Origin: Streptomyces cyaneofuscatus
Lineage (GTDB): Bacteria > Actinomycetota > Actinomycetes > Streptomycetales > Streptomycetaceae
Reading direction: 5' to 3'
NCBI RefSeq assembly: GCF_000718135.1
Contig: NZ_JOEM01000018.1
Span: forward strand, 62,001 to 126,000
DNA: 64,000 nt
Made by a program: the position numbers and the translations under genes. Positions within the stretch are counted from its first letter, which is position 1; the number at the start of each line of letters is the position of its first letter. Under the pieces are notes generated by a model. It ran no database searches. It saw only the letters and a program-made list of their open reading frames with translations, and was not told the DNA's origin. Of this stretch, positions 51,416 through 58,821 are shown in pieces.

Positions 51416-51439
51416 CAATCGACAGGGGAGGTCTCGGGC

Positions 51440-52453
51440 GTGGATGTACCGGTGTGGCTCTGGGTGGCGTTCGCCGTAACGGTGGTCGTCTCCCTCACAG
51501 TCGACTTGCTTGCCCACCGCAAGGCGCATGTCATCGGCTTCAAGGAAGCGGCCTGGTGGAGTGTGCTGTGGGTGAGCCTCGCGCTCATCTTCGGCGGTGT
51601 GGTCTTCTTCGTCCTCGGGACGACCGCGGGGACGGAATATACGACAGCCTGGCTTCTGGAGAAGAGCCTTTCGGTCGACAACCTCTTCGTCTTCGCGCTG
51701 ATCTTCGCCTATTTCAAGGTGCCCCGGGAATATCAGCACCGGGTGCTGTTCTTCGGCGTCATCGGCGCTCTGGTGTTCCGCGCGATCTTCCTGACAGCCG
51801 GCGTCGCGGTCGTGAACCGCTTCACCTTCGTGCTGTTCCTCTTCGCGGCGATCCTTTTCTACAGCGCCTTCAAAATCCTCAAGGGGGAGGACGACAGTTT
51901 CGACCCGGGCAAGAGTTTCGCGGTGCGGATGCTGCGGAAGATCATGCCCGTCCGGGACGAATACGCGGGAACGCACTTCGTCATCAAGGAGGAGGGGAAG
52001 CGGGTCGCCACACCTCTGCTCGCGGTGGTCGCCGCGATCGAGGCAGCCGACCTGCTCTTCGCCGTGGACAGCGTGCCCGCCGTGCTGGCGGTCAGCGACG
52101 ACGCGTTCATCGTCTACACCAGCAACGCGTTCGCCATCCTCGGACTGCGAGCGCTCTACTTCCTGCTGGCGGGACTCCTGGACCGCTTCCACTACCTGAG
52201 CACGGGCCTCGCGATCATTCTGGCGTTCATCGCGGTCAAGCTGGTTCTCCAGGCCTCGCACAAGATGATCAGCACCTCCATTCCGGAGATTCCCTCGCCG
52301 ATCAGCCTGGCGGTGATCGTCGTCATTCTGACGGTCTCGATCGTGCTCAGTATCCGGCGCCCACCGCCGAACGCGGACACCGGGGAGAGTGCGGACGGTA
52401 CGGAAAGTTCGGAGAGCGCGGAGAAGCACTCCGACGGTAAGCCCACCGACTGA
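51440..52453 (+). CDS. TerC/Alx-family integral membrane protein
   Basis: A 337-residue membrane protein with seven to nine segments. The conserved acidic motifs EKSLSVDNLFVFALIF and EAADLLFAVDSVPA are typical of TerC, whose members transport or sense metal ions (manganese) and relate to tellurite resistance. The C-terminal tail is acidic, Ser/Glu-rich and about 35 residues long. The start is GTG 51440 with GGGGAGG upstream. It follows the crotonase by 25 bp, so it may be read from the conservon transcript, but it is not a usual conservon member. Confidence 0.9.
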   Translation: MDVPVWLWVAFAVTVVVSLTVDLLAHRKAHVIGFKEAAWWSVLWVSLALIFGGVVFFVLGTTAGTEYTTAWLLEKSLSVDNLFVFALIFAYFKVPREYQHRVLFFGVIGALVFRAIFLTAGVAVVNRFTFVLFLFAAILFYSAFKILKGEDDSFDPGKSFAVRMLRKIMPVRDEYAGTHFVIKEEGKRVATPLLAVVAAIEAADLLFAVDSVPAVLAVSDDAFIVYTSNAFAILGLRALYFLLAGLLDRFHYLSTGLAIILAFIAVKLVLQASHKMISTSIPEIPSPISLAVIVVILTVSIVLSIRRPPPNADTGESADGTESSESAEKHSDGKPTD

Positions 52454-52466
52454 CCGGGCGGGCAAT

Positions 52467-52514
52467 GGCCGGGCAAAGCGCGCGGAAAGACTTTCCCAAG
52501 CGCTTTGCCCGGCC
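52467..52514. promoter_or_regulatory. Perfect 14-bp inverted repeat between terC and zinc-ribbon gene
   Basis: GGCCGGGCAAAGCG at 52467-52480 and its exact complement at 52501-52514 frame a 20-nt space that contains the 13-bp palindrome GGAAAGACTTTCC (52483-52495). Placed 14 bp after the terC stop and directly before the likely -10 box of the small gene, it may be a terminator for terC, an operator, or both. Confidence 0.65.
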
Positions 52515-52526
52515 TATCGTTGGTAA

Positions 52527-52739
52527 ATGGCCAGCAAAGAGCGTGAGACCCAGCAGCGGGCCGCCTTCATGTGCCCGACCTGCAAGCATCCCGTCGCCTC
52601 CGAGATCCAGCGCCGCAAGACCCTCGGGATCTTCGTCCCCGTCTGGCGCCCGGGCCCCTGCGAGAACCCCGACTGCGGCGACCACACCGCCGAGGAGCGG
52701 GCGGCGATCCACCGGGCCCGCCGGAGGCCCGTCCGCTGA
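52527..52739 (+). CDS. Small zinc-ribbon-like protein
   Basis: A 70-residue basic protein with a CPTC knuckle (Cys16, Cys19) and CENPDC (Cys45, Cys50), a plausible zinc-binding site. The family is not recognised. There is no ribosome binding site; TATCGT at 52515-52520 lies 6 nt before the ATG, so the mRNA is probably leaderless. The tail is Arg-rich. Confidence 0.68.
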   Translation: MASKERETQQRAAFMCPTCKHPVASEIQRRKTLGIFVPVWRPGPCENPDCGDHTAEERAAIHRARRRPVR

Positions 52740-53021
52740 ACCCCCGGCTCAGCCCGCGGCGAGGCGGGCGGTGAGGCGGGCCTCCGCGGCCGGCCACTCG
52801 TCGGCGAGCACGTCGTCCAGCCGGGTCAGCAGCTCCTCCCGGGTCCGCGGCGCCGGACCGTCCCGTCGGCACCGGACCGCCCCGTCGGCGCCACACCTCC
52901 TCGTCGTCGCCGCCCCGGTTTCCCCGGCGCGCGGACCCGGGGGCGGCTGGCTAGCGTGGCTGGTAGAGGACTCCCGGGCGGAGTGACGCGGAGTGACCAG
53001 GACCGGAAGAGGGTCAGTGCC
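52740..53021. other. Intergenic stretch before the VOC gene
   Basis: Contains two 19-bp tandem copies (52853-52871 and 52872-52890, two mismatches) and a minus-strand frame ending at 52749 (DDVLADEWPAAEARLTARLA) that looks protein-like. I could not find a start codon for it, so it is not called as a gene. The VOC promoter must lie here. Confidence 0.4.
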
Positions 53022-53825
53022 ATGGCTGTACAACCCGAAGGCACCCCGTGTTGGGCGGACGCCTCGTTCGCCGACCTGGAGGGCGCGAAGAGCTTCTACG
53101 GTGATGTGCTCGGCTGGACGTTCGGCGAGGGTTCGCCGGAGTTCGGCAACTACACGACGGCGTACGCGGACGGCAAGCGGGCGGCCGCCGTGGTCCCGCC
53201 GATGCCGGGCAACGAGGACGGCCCGTCCGCGTGGTGCCTGTATCTGGCCTCGCCGGACGCCGCCGCCTCCAGCGAGAAGGTCCGCGCGGCCGGCGGCCAG
53301 GTGCTCATGGAGCCCATGCAGGTCGGCGCGTTCGGCACGATGGTGCTGGCCGGCGACCCCGGCGGCGCGGTCTTCGGCGTCTGGCAGGCCGACACCCACG
53401 ACGGGTTCGAGACGGAGATGGGCGCACCCGGCGGCTACTGCTGGAGCGAGGTCTTCACCCGCGACGCGAAGGCGGCGGACGCCTTCTTCCCCGCCGTGTT
53501 CCCGTACGCGGTCCGGAAGCTCGAAGACCCGTCGATGGACTTCGGGATGTACGACGTCCAGGGCGAGTCGGTGCTCGGCCGGATGGCGATGGGCGACGAC
53601 TTCCCGCCCGAGGTGGGCTCCTTCGTGATGGTGTACTTCACCGTCCCGGATTGCGACGCGGCGGTGGCGAAGGCGACCGGGCGGGGCGCGCAGCTGCAGT
53701 TCGGCCCGATGGACAGCCCCTTCGGCCGGTTCGCGGCCATCACCGACCCGCAGGGTGCCACGTTCTCCGTGATCGACGTGACGACGACCGAGGGCGAGAT
53801 GCCGACGACGCGGCTGGCGACCTGA
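53022..53825 (+). CDS. Two-domain VOC (glyoxalase/bleomycin resistance-fold) protein
   Basis: A 267-residue protein with two vicinal-oxygen-chelate domains (about 8-125 and 135-256). Each has the strand pattern WADASFADLEGAKSFYGDVL or WSEVFTRDAKAADAFFPAVF and an ending such as VLAGDPGGAVFGVWQ or AITDPQGATFSVI. VOC proteins bind metals or hydrophobic ligands and work as isomerases, dioxygenases or antibiotic binders; which one applies here cannot be said. The start is ATG 53022 because the domain begins there. Confidence 0.85.
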   Translation: MAVQPEGTPCWADASFADLEGAKSFYGDVLGWTFGEGSPEFGNYTTAYADGKRAAAVVPPMPGNEDGPSAWCLYLASPDAAASSEKVRAAGGQVLMEPMQVGAFGTMVLAGDPGGAVFGVWQADTHDGFETEMGAPGGYCWSEVFTRDAKAADAFFPAVFPYAVRKLEDPSMDFGMYDVQGESVLGRMAMGDDFPPEVGSFVMVYFTVPDCDAAVAKATGRGAQLQFGPMDSPFGRFAAITDPQGATFSVIDVTTTEGEMPTTRLAT

Positions 53826-53872
53826 GCGCGGACCGGGGACGGCCTGAGGACAGCCTGCGAGGGCTCCGTACG

Positions 53873-53930
53873 ATTCTCCGAGAAGCTCGCATCTGCGATG
53901 GGCAATCGTCTGGAGAATGGTAAATGCGAG
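53873..53930. promoter_or_regulatory. Two interleaved inverted repeats before the Mop-domain gene
   Basis: ATTCTCC (53873-53879) pairs with GGAGAAT (53912-53918) and CTCGCAT (53886-53892) pairs with ATGCGAG (53924-53930), in the order A-B-A'-B'. They lie before TAGCGT (53942-53947), the likely -10 box of the gene at 53955. They may be two operator half-site pairs. Confidence 0.5.
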
Positions 53931-53954
53931 CCTGATTGGCCTAGCGTGTCGCGC

Positions 53955-54350
53955 ATGCAGTCCTACACAATCGGTCAGGCAGCACGACTTCTCGGAGTCA
54001 GCCCCGACACCGCCCGACGCTGGGCGGACGCCGGCCGGGTCGCGACCCATCGCGACGAGACCGGCCGCCGGCTGATCGACGGCCGTGCGCTGGCCGCCTT
54101 CTCGATCGAGGTCGGCCAGGGCGCCGCGGGCGAGGAGGAGACCCCGTACACCTCGGCGCGCAACGCCTTCCCGGGCATCGTCACCGCCGTGAAGCTCGGC
54201 GATGTCGCGGCCCAGGTCGAGATCCAGGCAGGCCCGCACCGGCTCGTCTCCCTCCTGACCCGGGAGGCGGTCGAGGAGCTGGGTCTGGAGGTCGGCATGC
54301 AGGCGACAGCCCGCGTGAAGTCGACCAGCGTGCACATCGACCGCACCTGA
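53955..54350 (+). CDS. HTH plus Mop-domain molybdate-binding protein
   Basis: A 131-residue protein: a MerR/BldC-type helix-turn-helix (YTIGQAARLLGVSPDTARRW, about 3-50) followed by one molybdate-binding Mop/TOBE domain (NAFPGIVTAVKLGDVAAQVE, LTREAVEELGLEVGMQATAR, about 67-130). It probably senses cellular molybdate and controls modA and modBC, which follow in the same direction. There is no ribosome binding site; TAGCGT at 53942-53947 lies 7 nt before the ATG, so it is likely leaderless. Confidence 0.85.
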   Translation: MQSYTIGQAARLLGVSPDTARRWADAGRVATHRDETGRRLIDGRALAAFSIEVGQGAAGEEETPYTSARNAFPGIVTAVKLGDVAAQVEIQAGPHRLVSLLTREAVEELGLEVGMQATARVKSTSVHIDRT

Positions 54351-54507
54351 ACCGGCCGGAGCGACCGGCGGCCGGGCGCCGAGTGCTGCCCGCACCACCC
54401 GCCCGCACACCCTTCTCCGCGCCGCCCTTCTCCGCACCCCGCGCGAACTCGTCCCCGCCCGGACCGGCACCCGCCGACCGGACTCGCAGCCAAGGAGTCC
54501 CGCCCTC

Positions 54508-55329
54508 ATGTCCCTCCTGCTCAGCCGCCGCCGCACCGCCGCCGCCGTCCTCACCGCCGCCCTCCTCGTCCCACTCGCCGCCTGCGGCAACGACTCGGGC
54601 ACGGACAAGGCCAAGGACAGCGGCGCCGGCGCCACGCCCTCCGACGCCGCGTCGGGCGCCCCCAAGGCGGACCTGACCGTGCTGGCCGCCTCCTCGCTGA
54701 CCGATGTCTTCAAGGAGGCGGGAGCGGCGTACGAGAAGGAGAACCCGGGCACGAAGGTGACGTTCTCCTTCGCGGGCTCCCAGGAGCTGGCCGCCCAGGT
54801 CAAGCAGGGCGCCCCCGCCGACGCCCTGGTCACCGCCGACACCAAGACGATGGACGGCCTCTCCGGCGAGACCGGCACCCCGACCGTCATCGCCAAGAAC
54901 CGCCTGGTCATCGCCGTCGGCGAGGGCAACCCGGAGAAGGTCGAGAACCTGAAGGACCTCTCCGACACCAAGCTGAAGGTCGTCCTGGCCGCCCCCGAGG
55001 TGCCGGTGGGCCGCTACAGCCAGCAGATCCTCGACGCGCAGCAGATCGCGGTGAAGCCGGTCTCCCAGGAGCCCAACGTCCGCGCGGTCCTCAGCAAGGT
55101 CGAGCTGGGCGAGGCGGACGCCGGGCTCGTCTACAAGACGGACGCCGAGACCGCGCCCGACAAGGTCGACGCGATCGACATCCCGGACGCGGAGAACGCC
55201 GTCGCCTCCTACCCGGCCGCCACACTGAAGGGGTCGGAGCACAGCGAGGCCGCCGCCGCGTTCGTCGCCTGGCTCTCGACGCCCGCCGCGCAGAAGATCC
55301 TCCAGGGCGCCGGCTTCCAGCAGCCGTAA
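54508..55329 (+). CDS. modA: Molybdate-binding lipoprotein ModA
   Basis: A 273-residue substrate-binding lipoprotein with lipobox LAAC (Cys26), a Thr/Ser/Gly-rich linker and the ModA fold (LTVLAASSLTDVFKEAGAAYEK, FSFAGSQELAAQVKQGAPADALVTAD, APEVPVGRYSQQIL, EADAGLVYKTDA). It delivers molybdate to the ModBC transporter. The start is ATG 54508 with AAGGAG 10 nt upstream. It follows the Mop-domain protein and precedes modBC by 82 bp. Confidence 0.93.
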   Translation: MSLLLSRRRTAAAVLTAALLVPLAACGNDSGTDKAKDSGAGATPSDAASGAPKADLTVLAASSLTDVFKEAGAAYEKENPGTKVTFSFAGSQELAAQVKQGAPADALVTADTKTMDGLSGETGTPTVIAKNRLVIAVGEGNPEKVENLKDLSDTKLKVVLAAPEVPVGRYSQQILDAQQIAVKPVSQEPNVRAVLSKVELGEADAGLVYKTDAETAPDKVDAIDIPDAENAVASYPAATLKGSEHSEAAAAFVAWLSTPAAQKILQGAGFQQP

Positions 55330-55339
55330 CCGCACCGCT

Positions 55340-55375
55340 CCCGGCAGGCCCGTCCCGTCCGACGGGCCTGCCGGG
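55340..55375 (+). terminator. Perfect 15-bp hairpin between modA and modBC
   Basis: CCCGGCAGGCCCGTC at 55340-55354 pairs perfectly with 55361-55375 around a 6-nt loop. It lies 11 bp after the modA stop within the operon. It may partly stop transcription or protect the modA end, so more binding protein is made than transporter. Confidence 0.7.
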
Positions 55376-55411
55376 CCCCGCACGTCCAGCCAGCCGCCCG
55401 ACGAGGTCACC

Positions 55412-57388
55412 ATGAAACGACCGGCACTCCGCCGTACGCCGGGGGCGCGCGCCCCGCTCCTGCTGACGGTGCCCGCGCTGCTGGCCGTGGCGTTCCTGAT
55501 GCTGCCGCTCGTCGGCATCCTGGCCCGTACCTCCTGGGGCGAACTCTCCACCCACCTCACCGCCGAGCCGACCACGCAGGCGCTCCGCCTCTCCCTCCTC
55601 GTCTCGCTCTGGTCGCTGGGCCTCTCGCTGCTGTTCGGGGTGCCGCTGGCCTGGCTGCTGGCCCGGGTGCCGTTCCCCGGCAAGGCGTTCGTGCGCTCGC
55701 TGGTGCTGCTGCCGATGGTGCTGCCGCCCACGGTCGGCGGGGTCGCGCTGCTGCTGGCGTTCGGCCGGCGCGGGCTGCTCGGCCCGTGGCTGGAGGACAC
55801 CTTCGGCATCACGCTCCCCTTCCACACCTCGGGGGCGGTCCTGGCGGCGACGTTCGTCGCGATGCCGTTCCTGGTCATCTCGCTGGAGGGCGCGCTCGGT
55901 GGTCTGCGCCCCCGGTACGAGGAGACCGCCGCGTCCCTCGGAGCCTCTCCGGTACGGGTGTTCCTCACCGTGACCCTGCCGATGGTCGCCCCCGGCCTGA
56001 TCGCCGGAGCGGCCCTCACCTGGGCGCGGGCGCTCGGTGAGTTCGGCGCCACCATCACCTTCGCCGGGAACCTCCCCGGCACCACACAGACCCTGCCGCT
56101 CCAGGTCTATCTGCTGCTCCAGGAGTCCCCGGAGGCCGCCACCTCGGTCTCCCTGCTGCTCCTGGCCATCGCCATGATCGTGCTCATCGCGCTGCGCGGG
56201 CGGTGGACGGGCACCCCGGGCGACCACCAGCGCGAGCGGTCCGCCCCGCGCCCGGAGGAGCCGACGGTCGCGGCGCCGGACGTCCTGCCCGGACCACCTT
56301 CGTACGTACGGGAGAAGGCATCCGCGTCCGTACGTGAACCGGCCCCCCAGGAGCGCTGGCCCCTGCACGCCGACGTCACCGGCTTCACCCGCCTGACCCT
56401 GGACGCGGCCCCCGGCACCACCCTCGCGGTCGTCGGCCCCAACGGCGCGGGCAAGACCACCCTCCTGCGCGCCCTCCTCGGCCTCACCCCGCGCGCCCAC
56501 GCCCGACTGCGCCTGGGCGAGGCCGATGTGACGGAAGTCCCCCCGCACCGCCGGGGCGTCGCCTGGGTCCCCCAGGACGGCGCGCTCTTCCCGCACCTGA
56601 GCGCCCTCACCAACACGGCGTACGGGCTCCGCACCCATGGCGTCCCCCGCACGGAGGCCCGGCGCGAGGCGCAGTCCTGGCTGGACCGGCTCGGCGTCGG
56701 CCACCTGGCCCACCGCAAGCCCGGCCAGCTCTCCGGCGGCCAGGCCCAACGCGTAGCCCTGGCACGCGCGTTGGCGGCCCGCCCGCGCCTCCTGCTGCTG
56801 GACGAACCGCTCGCCGCCCTCGACCAGACGACCCGGGCCCACGTGCGTCACACCCTGCGCCGGCACCTCGCGGAGTTCGGCGGGGTCTGCCTGATCGTCA
56901 CGCACGACCCGGTCGAGGCGGTCTCCCTGGCCGACCGGGTCCTCGTCCTGGACGACGGCCGGGTCCTCCAGGACGAGCCGCCCGCCGAGGTGACCCGCCA
57001 CCCCCGCTCGCCCTGGGTGGCCCGGATGCTCGGCCGCAACGCCTGGCCCGGCACCGCCACCGCCGACGGCCTGGACCTGGCGGGCGGCGGCCACCTCGTC
57101 GTCGCCGAACCCCTCACCCCGGGCACGGAGGCCCTCGCGGTCATCGCCCCCGAAGCCGTCTCCGTACACCGCGAGAAGCCCACCGGCTCCCCCCGCAACG
57201 TCTGGCCCGGCACGGTCCGCGAGATCACCTCGGGCGGCAGCCGGCTGCGGCTCCTGATCACCTCCGACCGGGCGCCGGACCTGGTCGCGGAGATCACCCC
57301 GCAGGCGGCGGCCGAGCTGCGCATCGCGGACGGGACGGAGGTCTGGACGGGCGTGAAGGCGACCGAGGTGACGGTGGTCCCGCTCTGA
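55412..57388 (+). CDS. modBC: Fused molybdate ABC permease-ATPase (ModBC)
   Basis: A 658-residue fusion. The N-terminal permease has about five or six membrane segments (about 16-265) with the EAA loop (EETAASLGASPVRVFLTVTLPMV); the C-terminal ATPase has Walker A GPNGAGKTTLL (342-352), signature LSGGQAQ (440-446), Walker B LLLLDEPLAALD, the switch His in VTHDP and a TOBE domain at about 590-658. A linker of about 60 residues joins them. The ABC half-transporter would work as a dimer of the fusion. ModB and ModC are usually separate proteins; one-chain ModBC is seen in streptomycetes. Confidence 0.92.
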   Translation: MKRPALRRTPGARAPLLLTVPALLAVAFLMLPLVGILARTSWGELSTHLTAEPTTQALRLSLLVSLWSLGLSLLFGVPLAWLLARVPFPGKAFVRSLVLLPMVLPPTVGGVALLLAFGRRGLLGPWLEDTFGITLPFHTSGAVLAATFVAMPFLVISLEGALGGLRPRYEETAASLGASPVRVFLTVTLPMVAPGLIAGAALTWARALGEFGATITFAGNLPGTTQTLPLQVYLLLQESPEAATSVSLLLLAIAMIVLIALRGRWTGTPGDHQRERSAPRPEEPTVAAPDVLPGPPSYVREKASASVREPAPQERWPLHADVTGFTRLTLDAAPGTTLAVVGPNGAGKTTLLRALLGLTPRAHARLRLGEADVTEVPPHRRGVAWVPQDGALFPHLSALTNTAYGLRTHGVPRTEARREAQSWLDRLGVGHLAHRKPGQLSGGQAQRVALARALAARPRLLLLDEPLAALDQTTRAHVRHTLRRHLAEFGGVCLIVTHDPVEAVSLADRVLVLDDGRVLQDEPPAEVTRHPRSPWVARMLGRNAWPGTATADGLDLAGGGHLVVAEPLTPGTEALAVIAPEAVSVHREKPTGSPRNVWPGTVREITSGGSRLRLLITSDRAPDLVAEITPQAAAELRIADGTEVWTGVKATEVTVVPL

Positions 57389-57497
57389 CTCCACGTATGG
57401 CACGCGCCCCGGCGGGAACCAGAAGGCGGGAACCAGACAACTGCCGTACACGTACTCATGTACGACAGGTCCGAGAGATCCGAGAGACGGGGCACCC

Positions 57498-57863
57498 ATG
57501 GCACTGTTCGGCAACGCGCACACCATCAACCCGGCCACCGCCCAGCAGGACTACGAACGGCTCCTCGGCCAGGGCGAGCAGGTGCACGCCGCGTTCCTGC
57601 TGATCCGCGACACGATCCTGTTCACGGACCGCCGGCTGATCCTCGTCGACAAGCAGGGCATCACCGGCAAGAAGACCGAGTACCACTCCGTGCCGTACCG
57701 CAGCATCACGCACTTCGCGGTGGAGACGGCCGGGACGTTCGACCTGGACGCGGAGCTGAAGATCTGGATCTCGGGCAACCCCACCCCGCTCCAGAAGACG
57801 TTCACGAAGGGCGTCGACATCTACGAGGTGCAGGCGATACTCACGCAGTTCGTCGCGCGGTAG
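57498..57863 (+). CDS. Bacterial PH-domain protein
   Basis: A 121-residue protein that is essentially one bacterial Pleckstrin-homology domain (ERLLGQGEQVHAAFLLIRDT, ILFTDRRLILVDKQGITGKK, then TEYHSVPYRSITHFAVETAG). The family's function is mostly unknown. The start is ATG 57498 with GAGACGGGG upstream. It is convergent with the amidase gene, 15 bp apart. Confidence 0.85.
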   Translation: MALFGNAHTINPATAQQDYERLLGQGEQVHAAFLLIRDTILFTDRRLILVDKQGITGKKTEYHSVPYRSITHFAVETAGTFDLDAELKIWISGNPTPLQKTFTKGVDIYEVQAILTQFVAR

Positions 57864-57878
57864 TCCGGCGGCACGACT

Positions 57879-58649
57879 TCAGAAGTACGGGCGCAGCCGC
57901 GGGTTCGCCGCGTTCCCCGGGGCGGAGTCCCGCAGCCGGGCCACGCGCTCGCGCAGCTGCGGCAGCAGCCCGTAGAGCACATCGCCCGGGCAGCGGGTCT
58001 CGTAGCTGTCGCGGTGGCCGGAGATGACGTTCAGCCGGGCCACCTGGCCCTCGTCGAAACGGCTCTCGGCGTTCGTCGAGACCAGCTCCACCGTGGCGAG
58101 CGGGTCGACACCGGGCGCCAGCTTCCAGGCCGCGAGCTCCACCAGCGCGTCCATCATCGGCTTCGGCACCTCGGTGCCCTCACCGAAGGTGCCGATCGCC
58201 GCGATGCCGACCGTATCGGCGTTGAACCCCTTGGTGTGGGCGCCGAGCACCGACCGTCCGACGCCGCCCGCCCGGCCCTCGTAGATGGTGCCGCAGCGGT
58301 CGACGAGGAAGTTGTAGCCGATGTCGTCCCAGCCGTCCTTCTCCACGTGATCGGTCTGCACGGCCCGGATCAGCTCGGGGGCGTCCTCGCAGGCGTAGTC
58401 GTTGGGGTTGCCGGTGTGGTGGACGAAGACCGCCTTCGCCGCGCCCGTGTACTGCGGGCCCTCCCGGACCAGGCCCTCGTCCGCGTGCCACTCCTGGCGG
58501 CTGACCACGGCCGGCTGCGGAAGTCCGCGCGGCGGCCTCGGCCCGCCGGCCGTCTCCCGCTGCTGCTCGTGGGGCACCGGGCCGTCCTGGAACACCAGGA
58601 GGACCAGGAGCAGCAGCAGGGTGCCCAGGACGATTCGGCGGGACCACAT
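57879..58649 (-). CDS. Peptidoglycan recognition protein-type N-acetylmuramoyl-L-alanine amidase
   Basis: A 256-residue membrane-anchored amidase (Amidase_2/PGRP). One signal anchor at about 6-20, then the catalytic domain with zinc ligands His77, His212 and Cys220 (VFVHHTG, SGHRDSYETRCPGD) and Tyr112 (GYNFLVDRCG). It cleaves the bond between MurNAc and L-Ala in peptidoglycan. The start is ATG 58649 or GTG 58658; both share the GGTGGAG region. It is divergent from an APC permease. Confidence 0.9.
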   Translation of the reverse strand: MWSRRIVLGTLLLLLVLLVFQDGPVPHEQQRETAGGPRPPRGLPQPAVVSRQEWHADEGLVREGPQYTGAAKAVFVHHTGNPNDYACEDAPELIRAVQTDHVEKDGWDDIGYNFLVDRCGTIYEGRAGGVGRSVLGAHTKGFNADTVGIAAIGTFGEGTEVPKPMMDALVELAAWKLAPGVDPLATVELVSTNAESRFDEGQVARLNVISGHRDSYETRCPGDVLYGLLPQLRERVARLRDSAPGNAANPRLRPYF

Positions 58650-58821
58650 GGACTCCACCCTGCGCGCTGACCTGGGGCGTGTCGCAGAGGGGCAGGCCGT
58701 TCGGGTGACCCCTGCCCGGTGAGGGCATTTCATCCGGAATGCGCCGGTGAGGGTGTGTTCTTACGATGAGATCCGGACCACCCGCCGCGCCCTGCGGCGA
58801 GCCCGGCCGGATCGAGGAGCC

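Noticed and set aside
51416..51439. Manganese (yybP-ykoY) riboswitch before terC
   Set aside because: Only 24 bp separate terC from the crotonase gene, too short for this riboswitch.
52749..52900. Small minus-strand gene ending at 52749
   Set aside because: The frame looks protein-like, but there is no start codon with a ribosome binding site and no family recognised.
53873..53930. Moco or molybdenum riboswitch
   Set aside because: The repeats lie upstream of the likely -10 box and start site, so they are probably not transcribed, and no known riboswitch core is recognisable.
52749..54971. 740-codon minus-strand open frame over the VOC, Mop and modA genes
   Set aside because: It runs antisense to three well-supported genes and its composition is Arg/Ala/Gly-biased, as for shadows.
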